Assembly (NCBI GenBank): GCA_002336405.1
Contig: DDEJ01000113.1
Span: 4,128 to 25,803, forward strand
DNA length: 21,676 nucleotides
Reading direction: 5' to 3'
From: Rhodobacteraceae bacterium UBA1957
GTDB lineage: Bacteria > Pseudomonadota > Alphaproteobacteria > Rhodobacterales > Rhodobacteraceae
Every line of letters begins with the position of its first letter. The stretch's first letter is position 1. The notes beneath the pieces were generated by a model. The model ran no database searches. It was not told where the DNA came from and saw nothing but the letters and a program-made list of their open reading frames with translations. Shown one piece after another: positions 8,147-15,520 of the stretch. Made by a program: the position numbers and the translations under genes.

Positions 8147-8976
8147 CACGGACCTTCAAATTGACAGCTATGGCGCAATGACGGGATCCGGCGGCGCGCC
8201 TGAGAGACCTGACCAAGATCAAGATCGACATAAACTATAGGGTATTCTTGGCCCGCGTCACATAAAATCTCGCCCCATGGCGATATCGCCATGCTATGCC
8301 CAAAGGTTTTGCGCGGCTTTCCAAACTTGGCACTATGCGTGCCAGATTGCGCAGGCGCCAAAACATAGCATCCAGTTTCAATGGCCCGTGCCTGCAATAA
8401 CGCCGTCCAATGCGCCGCGCCCGTTACCGGTGAAAATGCCGACGGAACGGTTAAAATCTCTGCACCAGCCACAGCCAATGATCGATACAAATGGGGAAAC
8501 CGCAGATCATAGCAGATTGTCATGCCTAGGGTCCCAAACGGTGTTTGGGCCGTAACCGCACGCTTGCCCGGCAGAAAGCCATCAGACTCGCGATAGGTTT
8601 CTTCGGCAGAGACATCAACGTCAAACATATGAATTTTATCATAGCGCGCGTGGACGGACCCATCGGGGGCAACCAGAAACGAGCGATTGGCAAAGCGTCC
8701 GTCCGCAGCATCGGTTTTCAAAGCCAGCGACCCGATCAACAGCCAGATGTGCAACGTGGCAGTAAGATCGCAAAGCGCGGCAAGCGTGGCATCGTCTGCC
8801 TCATGTTGCAACACAGCCTGCTGTTGGCGGCGGCTGGTTGAGACACAGTTGGTCACCTCAGGGGTCAAGACAAAGCCAGCCCCTGCCGCCGCCGCCTCAC
8901 GGACTTTATCCAAGGTGTGACCCAAATTCCGGTCAGGTTCATCGCCAGATGTCAATTGCAGCAAAGCAGTCCGCAT
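8146..8976 (-). CDS. Carbon-nitrogen hydrolase (nitrilase superfamily, NIT/omega-amidase-like)
   Basis: This 276-residue enzyme of the nitrilase superfamily hydrolyses an amide (or related C-N bond) through a Glu-Lys-Cys triad. The triad is visible as E40 (TPEVTN), K114 (YDKIHMFDVD) and C155 (TICYDLRFP). The KIHMFDVD and YDLRFP contexts resemble Nit1/Nit2-type amidases, which remove deaminated glutathione or alpha-ketoglutaramate, but the exact substrate is inference. The open frame extends 27 codons further upstream into glutaredoxin. That part has no family similarity, so the start is ATG 8976 (GTG 8979 is possible). It lies 13 bases after the glutaredoxin stop and overlaps marR, so the three form one transcription unit. 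A glutathione-repair role would fit the glutaredoxin neighbour. Confidence 0.92.
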   Translation of the reverse strand: MRTALLQLTSGDEPDRNLGHTLDKVREAAAAGAGFVLTPEVTNCVSTSRRQQQAVLQHEADDATLAALCDLTATLHIWLLIGSLALKTDAADGRFANRSFLVAPDGSVHARYDKIHMFDVDVSAEETYRESDGFLPGKRAVTAQTPFGTLGMTICYDLRFPHLYRSLAVAGAEILTVPSAFSPVTGAAHWTALLQARAIETGCYVLAPAQSGTHSAKFGKPRKTFGHSMAISPWGEILCDAGQEYPIVYVDLDLGQVSQARRRIPSLRHSCQFEGP

Positions 8977-8989
8977 CACACACCCGCCA

Positions 8990-9247
8990 TTACACGGCCA
9001 GCATGGCGTCAAGTTTGCCCGTACGCTCCAAATTAAAAAGCTGATCACAGCCACCAATATGCTGCGCTCCGATGAAAATCTGTGGCACGCTGCGTTGCCC
9101 TGCGGCGCGCGCGATCATCTCGGCCCGGCGCTCTGGATCCATCTGTATGTTTATCTCTTCGTAAGACACGCCCTTTTGATTGAGTAACCGCTTGGCAGCA
9201 AAGCAATACCCACAGGTCGAAGATGTATAAATTTCGATACGCTGCAT
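8990..9247 (-). CDS. grxC: Glutaredoxin 3 (dithiol, CGYC)
   Basis: This is a cytoplasmic dithiol glutaredoxin of 85 residues that reduces disulfides and mixed disulfides using glutathione. The redox site is CGYC at 12-15, instead of the more common CPYC. It is followed by the cis-Pro loop SVPQIFIGAQHIGG.DQL, which binds glutathione. The length and the RIEIYTSSTCGYC start match the GrxC group. It is 36 bases downstream of comF and 13 bases upstream of the nitrilase-family start, so it belongs to the comF-grxC-amidohydrolase-marR minus-strand set. The Shine-Dalgarno is weak (AAGG). Confidence 0.94.
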   Translation of the reverse strand: MQRIEIYTSSTCGYCFAAKRLLNQKGVSYEEINIQMDPERRAEMIARAAGQRSVPQIFIGAQHIGGCDQLFNLERTGKLDAMLAV

Positions 9248-9283
9248 AAAGTGGGACCTTTCATAGACAAATGTTCCAAGCCG

Positions 9284-10018
9284 CTAAATTTGCTTTTGAA
9301 CACGCGCAAGAACGGAGGTATAGACGTCATAATTTCTATTTTTTTGCAAGGCTATAGTCGCTGCCGTCAGTGTCGCACCCGAAGTCATAACATCATCTAC
9401 CAGCAAAACAGGTCGGTCAAGCCACCGGTTTCGATGCCGCGGATTGCGCGAGATAGCAGAACTTACGATGGCAAAACGTTGGTCGGTGGTACAGCCCTCA
9501 AGCGACCGCGTCCGGGAATTGCGGATCAATAAATCAGCACAATGCGGCAGCCCCAGTCGCTTGGCCAAAGCCGCACTCAACAAACCCGCCTGATTATAGC
9601 GCCGGCGCAAAAGCCGTGTCCAATGCAAGGGCACCGGCGCCACCACCATATCGGGCTGCACCAAACTCTGGGTCACCTGCGCCATCCAATCTGCAGCAGG
9701 GCGCACAATATCATGTCGGTCGCCATGTTTCAGCGCCAGCACCAGCGACCGGCCCGTCTCGTGATAGGCCAGCGCCGCGACCCCACGACGCCACGGTGGG
9801 TCAAGCGACAGACACGAATCACACATCGCCTGTTCAGAGGCATCAAGATTGCCTGGAAGCGACAAACCACATGTCCAACAACCCGCCCCACGCATGAAAT
9901 GAACCTCACGCCAACAGCTCCCACACAGCCCATGGTCACTGTTTACGTTGCAACCACAGGCAACACAGCGCGGGGGATAAATAATGTCCAACGCGGTTTG
10001 AAGTTTCCCCCAGCTCAT
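9284..10018 (-). CDS. comF: ComF-family phosphoribosyltransferase-like protein
   Basis: ComF/GntX-family protein of 244 residues. Its N-terminus has two zinc-finger-like cysteine sets (C18, C21, C32, C35 and C47, C50, C66, C69), followed by a type I phosphoribosyltransferase fold with RRRYNQA at about 138-144 and the PRPP loop VDDVMTSGAT at 207-216. In naturally competent bacteria ComF supports uptake and processing of transforming DNA. In many other bacteria its role is unclear, and no other competence gene is visible here. Its start codon is 14 bases from the divergent methyltransferase start. Glutaredoxin follows 36 bases downstream. Confidence 0.92.
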   Translation of the reverse strand: MSWGKLQTALDIIYPPRCVACGCNVNSDHGLCGSCWREVHFMRGAGCWTCGLSLPGNLDASEQAMCDSCLSLDPPWRRGVAALAYHETGRSLVLALKHGDRHDIVRPAADWMAQVTQSLVQPDMVVAPVPLHWTRLLRRRYNQAGLLSAALAKRLGLPHCADLLIRNSRTRSLEGCTTDQRFAIVSSAISRNPRHRNRWLDRPVLLVDDVMTSGATLTAATIALQKNRNYDVYTSVLARVQKQI

Positions 10019-10032
10019 TCTAATATCTCGCT

Positions 10033-10842
10033 ATGACTGCTCTGACCGATCGCAACGCATTAAACCGCAACCGCCAACGCCACCAGCCACAGGCGCTTTT
10101 TTTGCATAGGCAAGCGATTGCTGAGCTGCAGGATCGCCTCGGCATGGTTAACAGAACCTTTCACCAATCGGTGATTGTGAGCGGATTTCCGCTTATATGG
10201 CAAACGGCGTTTCCCGACGCCCAGATTTTACCCGATCAAGATACTCTGGCAGCGACGCCAGACAGTAGTGATCTGGTGATCCATGCAATGGCGCTGCACT
10301 GGGCCAATGATATGGTGGGCCAGCTGATCCAGTGTCGGCGAACCCTACAACCCGACGGCTTGTTTCTGGCAGCCTGTTTTGGTGGTCAAACCCTGTTTGA
10401 ACTCAGGACGACCCTGGCAGAGGCCGAGATCGAGATCACAGGCGGGCTGTCGCCACGCATTGCACCAATGGCGGAAATTCGCGACCTTGGTGGCCTGCTG
10501 CAGCGCGCCGGCTTTGCCTTGCCAGTGGCCGACAGCACCCGACTGACGGTAACCTACCCCTCTGTCCGCCACCTGATGCGCGAGCTGCGGGCAATGGGGG
10601 AAAACAACGCACTGGCCAGCCGCCTGCGCCATCCCACCAAAGCAGCGGTTCTGCGGCGCACAGAGCAAATTTATAACGAAAGACACCACAGGGATGACGG
10701 CACGATCGCGGCAACGTTTGAGATGATTTACCTGACGGGATGGGCCCCTCATGCCTCGCAGCCAAAACCCCTGCGCCCGGGTTCAGCGGCAACCCGGCTG
10801 TCTACAGCGCTTAAAACCCAGGAAACCCTGCTGAAAGATTGA
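10033..10842 (+). CDS. SAM-dependent methyltransferase-like protein (NDUFAF5/BioC-like group)
   Basis: This 269-residue protein matches in layout the alphaproteobacterial methyltransferase group related to mitochondrial NDUFAF5. An N-terminal RNRQRHQPQALFLHRQA is followed by a Rossmann-like domain with SSDLVIHAMALHWAND and LIQCRRTLQPDGLFLAA, and by GGLSPRIAPMAEIRDLGGLLQRAGF. The glycine-rich SAM motif I is not recognisable: the segment reads VIVSGFPLIWQTAFPDAQIL. SAM binding may therefore be weak or altered; in eukaryotes the relative NDUFAF5 acts as an arginine hydroxylase on a complex I subunit, so a non-methyltransferase role is possible. The start is set by the conserved N-terminus. It is back to back with comF. 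Confidence 0.85.
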   Translation: MTALTDRNALNRNRQRHQPQALFLHRQAIAELQDRLGMVNRTFHQSVIVSGFPLIWQTAFPDAQILPDQDTLAATPDSSDLVIHAMALHWANDMVGQLIQCRRTLQPDGLFLAACFGGQTLFELRTTLAEAEIEITGGLSPRIAPMAEIRDLGGLLQRAGFALPVADSTRLTVTYPSVRHLMRELRAMGENNALASRLRHPTKAAVLRRTEQIYNERHHRDDGTIAATFEMIYLTGWAPHASQPKPLRPGSAATRLSTALKTQETLLKD

Positions 10843-10859
10843 CCCGGCCTCGGAATCGC

Positions 10860-10883
10860 TTATGTGCTTAGTAAGCAGCATAA
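10860..10883. promoter_or_regulatory. Imperfect inverted repeat upstream of hemH
   Basis: TTATGTGCTTA (10860-10870) and TAAGCAGCATAA (10872-10883) form an 11-base inverted repeat around one G, with one extra G in the right arm. It sits 15 bases before the hemH ATG and 17 bases after the methyltransferase stop. There is no clean T-run after it, so it may be an operator for a dimeric regulator or a 3'-end hairpin of the upstream gene. No known iron box (for example the Irr-type) is matched. Confidence 0.35.
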
Positions 10884-10898
10884 CAATCGGATTTTATC

Positions 10899-11963
10899 AT
10901 GTTTGACGCCAGCACACCTGCCACCTGCCCCATTCATGCTCCGGCAGACCACCCCAGCTTTCCCCCTGAAAAGGTGGGTATTTTGCTGACCAATCTCGGC
11001 ACGCCCGACAACACCGATTACTGGTCGATGCGGCGGTATCTGGGCGAATTTCTGTCTGACCGGCGGGTGATTGATTATTCGCCCTGGCTTTGGCAGCCGC
11101 TTCTACAGTTGATTATTCTGACCAAGCGGCCGTTTTCCTCTGGGGCGGCGTATCGCACGATTTGGAACGAGGAGGCCGATGAAAGCCCGTTGATGACGAT
11201 CACCAAAGATCAAACCCATAAGATCACAGACTCCATGCAGGCACGCTATGGTGATCAGGTGATGGTTGATTTCTGCATGCGCTATGGCAACCCGTCCACC
11301 AAATCCAAGGTTGAGGCGATGATTGCGGCAGGCTGTCGGAAAATTCTGTTTTTCCCACTGTACCCGCAATATGCGGGCCCCACTGTGGCCACCGCAAACG
11401 ATCAGTTTTTCCGCATTCTCATGGCGGCAAAATGGCAACCGGCAGCGCGCACCGTAGCACCGTATTTCGACCATCCGCTGTATATTGATGCACTGGCCCA
11501 ATCGGTCGAGCGCGGCTATGCCGCAGCTGCAAAGACCCCCGATCTTTTGGTTTGCTCCTATCACGGAGTACCGCAGCGATATCTAATGGAAGGTGATCCA
11601 TATCATTGCCAATGCCAGAAAACCACGCGGCTATTAAAAGAGCGGCTGGGCTGGAATGACAGTCAGATCATCACCACATTCCAATCCAAATTCGGTCCCG
11701 AAGACTGGCTACAGCCCTACACAGTCAAAGAAGTGGCGCGGCTGGCCGAAGAAGAGGGGAAAACCAACATAGCGGTGATTGCACCAGCCTTTTCTGCAGA
11801 TTGCATTGAGACACTGGAAGAGATCAACGAGGAAATCAAAGAAAGCTTTGAAGAGGGTGGTGGCGAGCATTTCACCTATATCCCCTGCCTTAATGATGAC
11901 GCACCCCATATCAAAGCACTGTCTGCGGTTATTGAAGAAAACCTGCGAGGCTGGTTGGACTGA
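10899..11963 (+). CDS. hemH: Ferrochelatase
   Basis: This enzyme inserts Fe2+ into protoporphyrin IX, the last step of protoheme synthesis, at the cytoplasmic membrane surface. The 354-residue protein has the family start VGILLTNLGTPD at 26-37, the FFPLYPQYAGPTVAT block at 151-165, the metal-site SYHGVP with H222, and the catalytic acidic region FSADCIETLEEI with E304. A Cys pair (YHCQCQ, C237 and C239) together with C302 and C330 is noticeable. Some bacterial ferrochelatases carry a [2Fe-2S] cluster, but I cannot say these residues form one. The first about 22 residues are a poorly conserved Cys/Pro-rich extension. The acyl-CoA ligase gene begins 28 bases after the stop. Confidence 0.96.
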   Translation: MFDASTPATCPIHAPADHPSFPPEKVGILLTNLGTPDNTDYWSMRRYLGEFLSDRRVIDYSPWLWQPLLQLIILTKRPFSSGAAYRTIWNEEADESPLMTITKDQTHKITDSMQARYGDQVMVDFCMRYGNPSTKSKVEAMIAAGCRKILFFPLYPQYAGPTVATANDQFFRILMAAKWQPAARTVAPYFDHPLYIDALAQSVERGYAAAAKTPDLLVCSYHGVPQRYLMEGDPYHCQCQKTTRLLKERLGWNDSQIITTFQSKFGPEDWLQPYTVKEVARLAEEEGKTNIAVIAPAFSADCIETLEEINEEIKESFEEGGGEHFTYIPCLNDDAPHIKALSAVIEENLRGWLD

Positions 11964-11991
11964 TCCGGCGGTCTATGTCATAGCCCCAAGC

Positions 11992-13227
11992 ATGGAGCAT
12001 TTTGTCTGGACCTCGCATAGTATCGTAACCGGACCAAACGGACCGGTATCGCGACCCGGTCCCGCATCACAACCAAATGTTGTGATGATCCCGCCCCATC
12101 CGGCCACCGCCTGTCTGAGACAGGTCGGGGCCGCCTTCCTGGGTCAAAGCGAATTTTGCATATCCAGCACACCATCACACAAGGTTCTCAGTAAGGGCCT
12201 AAACAAAAACGGTATGGCTGGCTTTTTTCAATGTCTGACGTCCGGCAGTTCAGGCCCGCCAAGACGGTTGCGCCGGAGCCATGCCTCATGGACGAAAAGC
12301 TTTGAAGTCAATGCCGACCTATGGGGCATCACGCAGCAAGATTGCTATGCAGTTCTGGGGGCTTTGGCGCATTCCTTGGCTCTGTATAGCTGTCTGGAGG
12401 CGCTTTATCTCGGTGCAGATCTGCTGCTGCTCAGCGATCTCAGGCCCGACCGTCAAGTCGCACAAATATCTGAAAAGAATGCTAGCATCCTCTATGCCAC
12501 CCCAACACAATTGCGGCAATTAAGCACCTATTCTGCCGGCCCGTTGCCGAGCCTGCGCAAGGTGATTATTGGCGGGGCATCGCTGGATCCGGCAACCAGA
12601 CATCTGGCGAGACAGCTTTGCCCAAATGCCGAGGTTTTAGAATTTTACGGCGCTGCGGAAACCAGCTTTATCAGCCTATCAGACAGCCATACACCCGAAG
12701 GGTCAGTCGGGCGGGCCTATCCGCATGTCGAAATATCCGTGCGCAGTTCTGACGGGGTGACAGTGGCTCCCAACACGCAGGGCGACCTTTGGGTGCGCAG
12801 CCCCTATTCATTTGCGGGCTATTGTGACACCGGCGCACCCACAACAAATCCCACGGCTGAATGGATCAAAGCCGGAGAGGTCGGTCAGATCGATCAAGCG
12901 GGGTTTCTTTTTCTCACCGGCCGCCGCTCGCGGATGTTCACGGTCGCAGATCAAAACATCTTTCCAGAACAGATTGAGAAATGGTTTCAAAAATGCGGGG
13001 TAGACCCGGTTGCAGTATTGCCACAAAGCGATCCCCGCTTGGGGAATAGGGCAGTTTTGGTCACGACAGGTCAACACCACAGCACAGACCAGCTTAAAGC
13101 CCTTAGCCAAGGCTTGGCAATGCACGCCAAGCCAAGGGATTTTGTCACCGTCGACGGCTGGCCACGTCTGGCGTCGGGCAAAACCGACCTGCAAGCGCTG
13201 GCCGCGCGGCTGAGGGCAAAGATATGA
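11992..13227 (+). CDS. Compact AMP-forming acyl-CoA ligase (ANL superfamily)
   Basis: This enzyme should activate a carboxylate with ATP to an acyl-AMP and then a CoA thioester. Adenylation motifs are present in order: P-loop TSGSSGPP at 83-90 (lacking the usual Lys after Pro), VIIGGASLDP at 191-200, YGAAET at 219-224, GDLWVRSPYSFAGY at 264-277, AGEVGQIDQAGFLFLTGR (TGD changed to AGE), and the C-domain catalytic lysine K397 in ASGKTD. At 411 residues it is about 100 shorter than ordinary ligases, because most of the N-terminal subdomain before the P-loop is missing. The open frame starts inside hemH, but similarity begins near ATG 11992, which has a poor ribosome site. It overlaps the thiolase by four bases (ATGA), so the two are translationally coupled. 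The substrate is unknown; the bio genes opposite suggest a biotin-related acid. Confidence 0.85.
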   Translation: MEHFVWTSHSIVTGPNGPVSRPGPASQPNVVMIPPHPATACLRQVGAAFLGQSEFCISSTPSHKVLSKGLNKNGMAGFFQCLTSGSSGPPRRLRRSHASWTKSFEVNADLWGITQQDCYAVLGALAHSLALYSCLEALYLGADLLLLSDLRPDRQVAQISEKNASILYATPTQLRQLSTYSAGPLPSLRKVIIGGASLDPATRHLARQLCPNAEVLEFYGAAETSFISLSDSHTPEGSVGRAYPHVEISVRSSDGVTVAPNTQGDLWVRSPYSFAGYCDTGAPTTNPTAEWIKAGEVGQIDQAGFLFLTGRRSRMFTVADQNIFPEQIEKWFQKCGVDPVAVLPQSDPRLGNRAVLVTTGQHHSTDQLKALSQGLAMHAKPRDFVTVDGWPRLASGKTDLQALAARLRAKI

Positions 13228-14330
13228 CCCGCCCAGTCTATGTAGGTGCCGCACGCCGCAGTATCGTCGCCCCGCGCGGCGGGGCCTTGGCGCATTTGGA
13301 ACCACATCAGCTGGCGGCGCCAGTTCTGCAAGCCGTGCTCAGAGATGCCGGATTGGCCGGCCATCAGATTGACGAGGTGATTTGCGGCAATGCACTGGGC
13401 GCGGGCGGCAATCCGGCGCGGTTACTGGTACTTGCAGCTGGTCTGCCCGAAAAGGTTGCGGGTCTAACCATTGACCGACAATGCTGCAGCGGGTTGGACG
13501 CGCTCCTGCTTGGCCAGGCATTAATTTCGGCCGGGCAGGCGGATGTTGTGATCGCCGGCGGTGTAGAGAGTTATTCACGTCGCCCTTACCGGGCCCACCG
13601 CAACCGCGATGGCAGTCAAACCACCTATGATCAAGCCTCCTTTACCCCATGGCCCAACCGCGATCCCAACATGGCCAAAGCCGCCAATGATCTGGCACAG
13701 TACAGTGGCATAGATCGACAGCAACAAGACAGTTGGGCAATAGACAGCCACGCCAAAGCGTTGGCAAGCCGTACGCATTTAGCGTCTGAAATATGCCAAA
13801 TTGACATAGGTTTGCCACAACACGACGCCTATAGTCGCCCGCTAAGCGCTCGGCTTTGCACGCGGGCCAAAGCAATCTATGGCAGCGTCACCCACGCCAA
13901 TACCGCTGTGGCTGCGGACGCGGCAGCGTTTTGCGTCCTGACCGCGGCGTCGCCTGCAACGAAACGCGCAGTACAGCTTTTGGGCGGTATCAGCATCGGC
14001 GGTGACCCGTGCCTTCCCGGCCTTGCACCAATTGCGGCAATCGAGCAGGTTTTGGACCGATATCAGCTCAATACCGCCAAACTGACCCATATCGAAATTA
14101 TGGAAGCCTTCGCCGTGCAGGCCTTAGCCAGCATCCAAGGCGCGGGTCTCGACCCCGACCTCGTCAACCGCCACGGCGGCGCACTGGCGCGGGGTCACCC
14201 CATTGCCGCCTCTGGGGCAATCCTTGCGGTGCGCCTGTTTCACGACCTGCGCAGCACCGGTGGGATTGGGTTAGCTGCCATTGCCGCAGCCGGTGGTCTG
14301 GGCACGGCTGTGCTGTTGCGTACAGAATAG
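13224..14330 (+). CDS. Thiolase-family acyl-CoA acyltransferase with altered active site
   Basis: This 368-residue thiolase-fold protein resembles acetyl-CoA acetyltransferases. The nucleophile is C87 in DRQCCSGLDAL and the active-site His is H325 in RGHPIAASGA. Two catalytic positions differ. The NEAF motif, whose Asn helps build an oxyanion hole, reads MEAF (M293), and the C-terminal CxGGG motif reads AAAGGLG (A354-G360), so the acid/base cysteine is Ala. The protein is somewhat shorter than the usual 390 residues. The nucleophile and His could still support acyl transfer, but ordinary reversible Claisen chemistry is doubtful. It is coupled to the ligase by an ATGA overlap and ends 16 bases from the convergent bioY stop with no terminator visible. 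Confidence 0.88.
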   Translation: MTRPVYVGAARRSIVAPRGGALAHLEPHQLAAPVLQAVLRDAGLAGHQIDEVICGNALGAGGNPARLLVLAAGLPEKVAGLTIDRQCCSGLDALLLGQALISAGQADVVIAGGVESYSRRPYRAHRNRDGSQTTYDQASFTPWPNRDPNMAKAANDLAQYSGIDRQQQDSWAIDSHAKALASRTHLASEICQIDIGLPQHDAYSRPLSARLCTRAKAIYGSVTHANTAVAADAAAFCVLTAASPATKRAVQLLGGISIGGDPCLPGLAPIAAIEQVLDRYQLNTAKLTHIEIMEAFAVQALASIQGAGLDPDLVNRHGGALARGHPIAASGAILAVRLFHDLRSTGGIGLAAIAAAGGLGTAVLLRTE

Positions 14331-14346
14331 GCTCTACATCAAAAGG

Positions 14347-14895
14347 TCAGGCGCGAGACAACAGGCTATGGGGGCGCGCCTTGGCCAGACCAGCTGTGAT
14401 ATAGCCCGCGAGAATCGCTTTTAGAATATCACCGGGCATAAAGGGCAGCATCGCAGTGACCAGTGCTTCATTCAGGCCGGATGAGGTCGCCACCATATAA
14501 TATGGCACGGCAATTAAATAAAGCGCACCTATGCCGCCTCCCACCGCCGCACAGCCAGCCACCAGCGGAATATTGTCAGACCGCCAGCGTTCCATGATCA
14601 GACCGGCCGCAAAAGCCGCAAACGGAAAACCAAATAAAAACCCAGCCCACGGTGTGCCAAATACGCCCAGACCACCACGGCCACCGGCCAATAGTGGCAA
14701 ACCGATGGCAACTAGCAAAAGAAACAACAAGACGGCCTTTGCCCCGCGCCGGGACCCCAGCACCGTCCCACAGAGCATAATCCCCATGCTTTGCGCTGTG
14801 ATAGGAATGCCCGAGGCAAGTGTAAATTTGGGCACCAGTCCCAAAGCAGAAATCAATGCTGCAAATAGTGCAATAATGACAATATTTTTTTCCAT
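14347..14895 (-). CDS. bioY: Biotin ECF transporter substrate-binding component BioY
   Basis: BioY is the membrane S-component that binds biotin for uptake. The 182-residue protein is almost entirely hydrophobic with about six membrane segments. It has the family pattern SGIPITAQSMGIMLCGTVLGSR (about 28-49) and the GRGGLGVFGTPWAGFLFGF signature at about 72-90. The frame is open 25 codons further upstream, but AAGGA at 14904-14908 lies 8 bases before ATG 14895 and directly abuts the bioN stop, which fixes the start. It is the last gene of bioM-bioN-bioY. In alphaproteobacteria this transporter is usually under the GntR-type regulator BioR; I found no convincing BioR box upstream. Confidence 0.95.
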   Translation of the reverse strand: MEKNIVIIALFAALISALGLVPKFTLASGIPITAQSMGIMLCGTVLGSRRGAKAVLLFLLLVAIGLPLLAGGRGGLGVFGTPWAGFLFGFPFAAFAAGLIMERWRSDNIPLVAGCAAVGGGIGALYLIAVPYYMVATSSGLNEALVTAMLPFMPGDILKAILAGYITAGLAKARPHSLLSRA

Positions 14896-14908
14896 AATCA
14901 GCGTCCTT

Positions 14909-15520
14909 TTAGATCTCGTCTGGTGCGATTCCACCACGGGCCCGCAGAGCCTCAGCCACCGTTTCAGCATCGTCTAACGCCAAAAGCGCCAAGGGCACAA
15001 CCACCCGCCAACCCGCAGGCCGGGTGCTGCGGCTGCGCCAGCTTTGGACCAACAGGCCACCTTTTTCAATCAGGACTGGAAGAAACCGTATGAACATCGC
15101 AATAGACAAGGCCAGAATTTGCGGCTGTAATCCAAACCGTCGAAACGGGGTTGCCACCCGTGTTACCAAAGCGATCACCTCGTCAAGCTGGCTGGTCATT
15201 GTTACCAGATTGGCCAGCGCCACAGCGCTTATCATACGCAGAATAATAATCATCCCAGACTGCGTGTCTTGGGTGAAGCCATGCCATAAAAATACGATCA
15301 CCACAAAAGGCCAAAGTGGCCAAAGCATGCGCAAACCCGAAGTGAAAAACGCCCAGCCAGGCCACAGGTATAGACCCAAGACAAACGCCATTGCGACGGC
15401 TTGAAAATATATGTTTGCTATTGAAAACAAAATAATACTGGCAATCATCAACAGAAAAAATTTTGGGCCAGGCGGCACCTTATGATAGGGCGATTTAACC
15501 AGTGATGTCAGCGAAAGCAT
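14909..15520 (-). CDS. bioN: ECF transporter transmembrane component (BioN/EcfT family)
   Basis: This is the energy-coupling membrane subunit that links the BioM ATPase to BioY. The 203-residue length matches the short BioN type of EcfT. Hydrophobic segments cover roughly residues 25-110. The two cytoplasmic coupling helices carry the Ala/Ser-Arg-Gly-like motifs SWRSRS at about 161-166 and LRARGG near the C-terminus. A strong ribosome site (GGAGGG at 15525-15530) precedes ATG 15520. The first 26 bases overlap the 3' end of bioM, so expression is tightly coupled. Confidence 0.92.
   Translation of the reverse strand: MLSLTSLVKSPYHKVPPGPKFFLLMIASIILFSIANIYFQAVAMAFVLGLYLWPGWAFFTSGLRMLWPLWPFVVIVFLWHGFTQDTQSGMIIILRMISAVALANLVTMTSQLDEVIALVTRVATPFRRFGLQPQILALSIAMFIRFLPVLIEKGGLLVQSWRSRSTRPAGWRVVVPLALLALDDAETVAEALRARGGIAPDEI

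Noticed and set aside
9542..10036. 164-codon plus-strand open frame
   Set aside because: It is antisense to comF, which has full zinc and PRPP motifs.
11122..11700. [2Fe-2S] cluster in ferrochelatase
   Set aside because: The Cys pair C237/C239 and C302, C330 is suggestive, but I cannot match it to the known cluster-ligand patterns, so it is not claimed.
11779..11991. Upstream extension of the acyl-CoA ligase frame inside hemH
   Set aside because: The ferrochelatase C-terminus is well conserved through this stretch, while the ligase frame here has no family similarity, so ATG 11992 is used.
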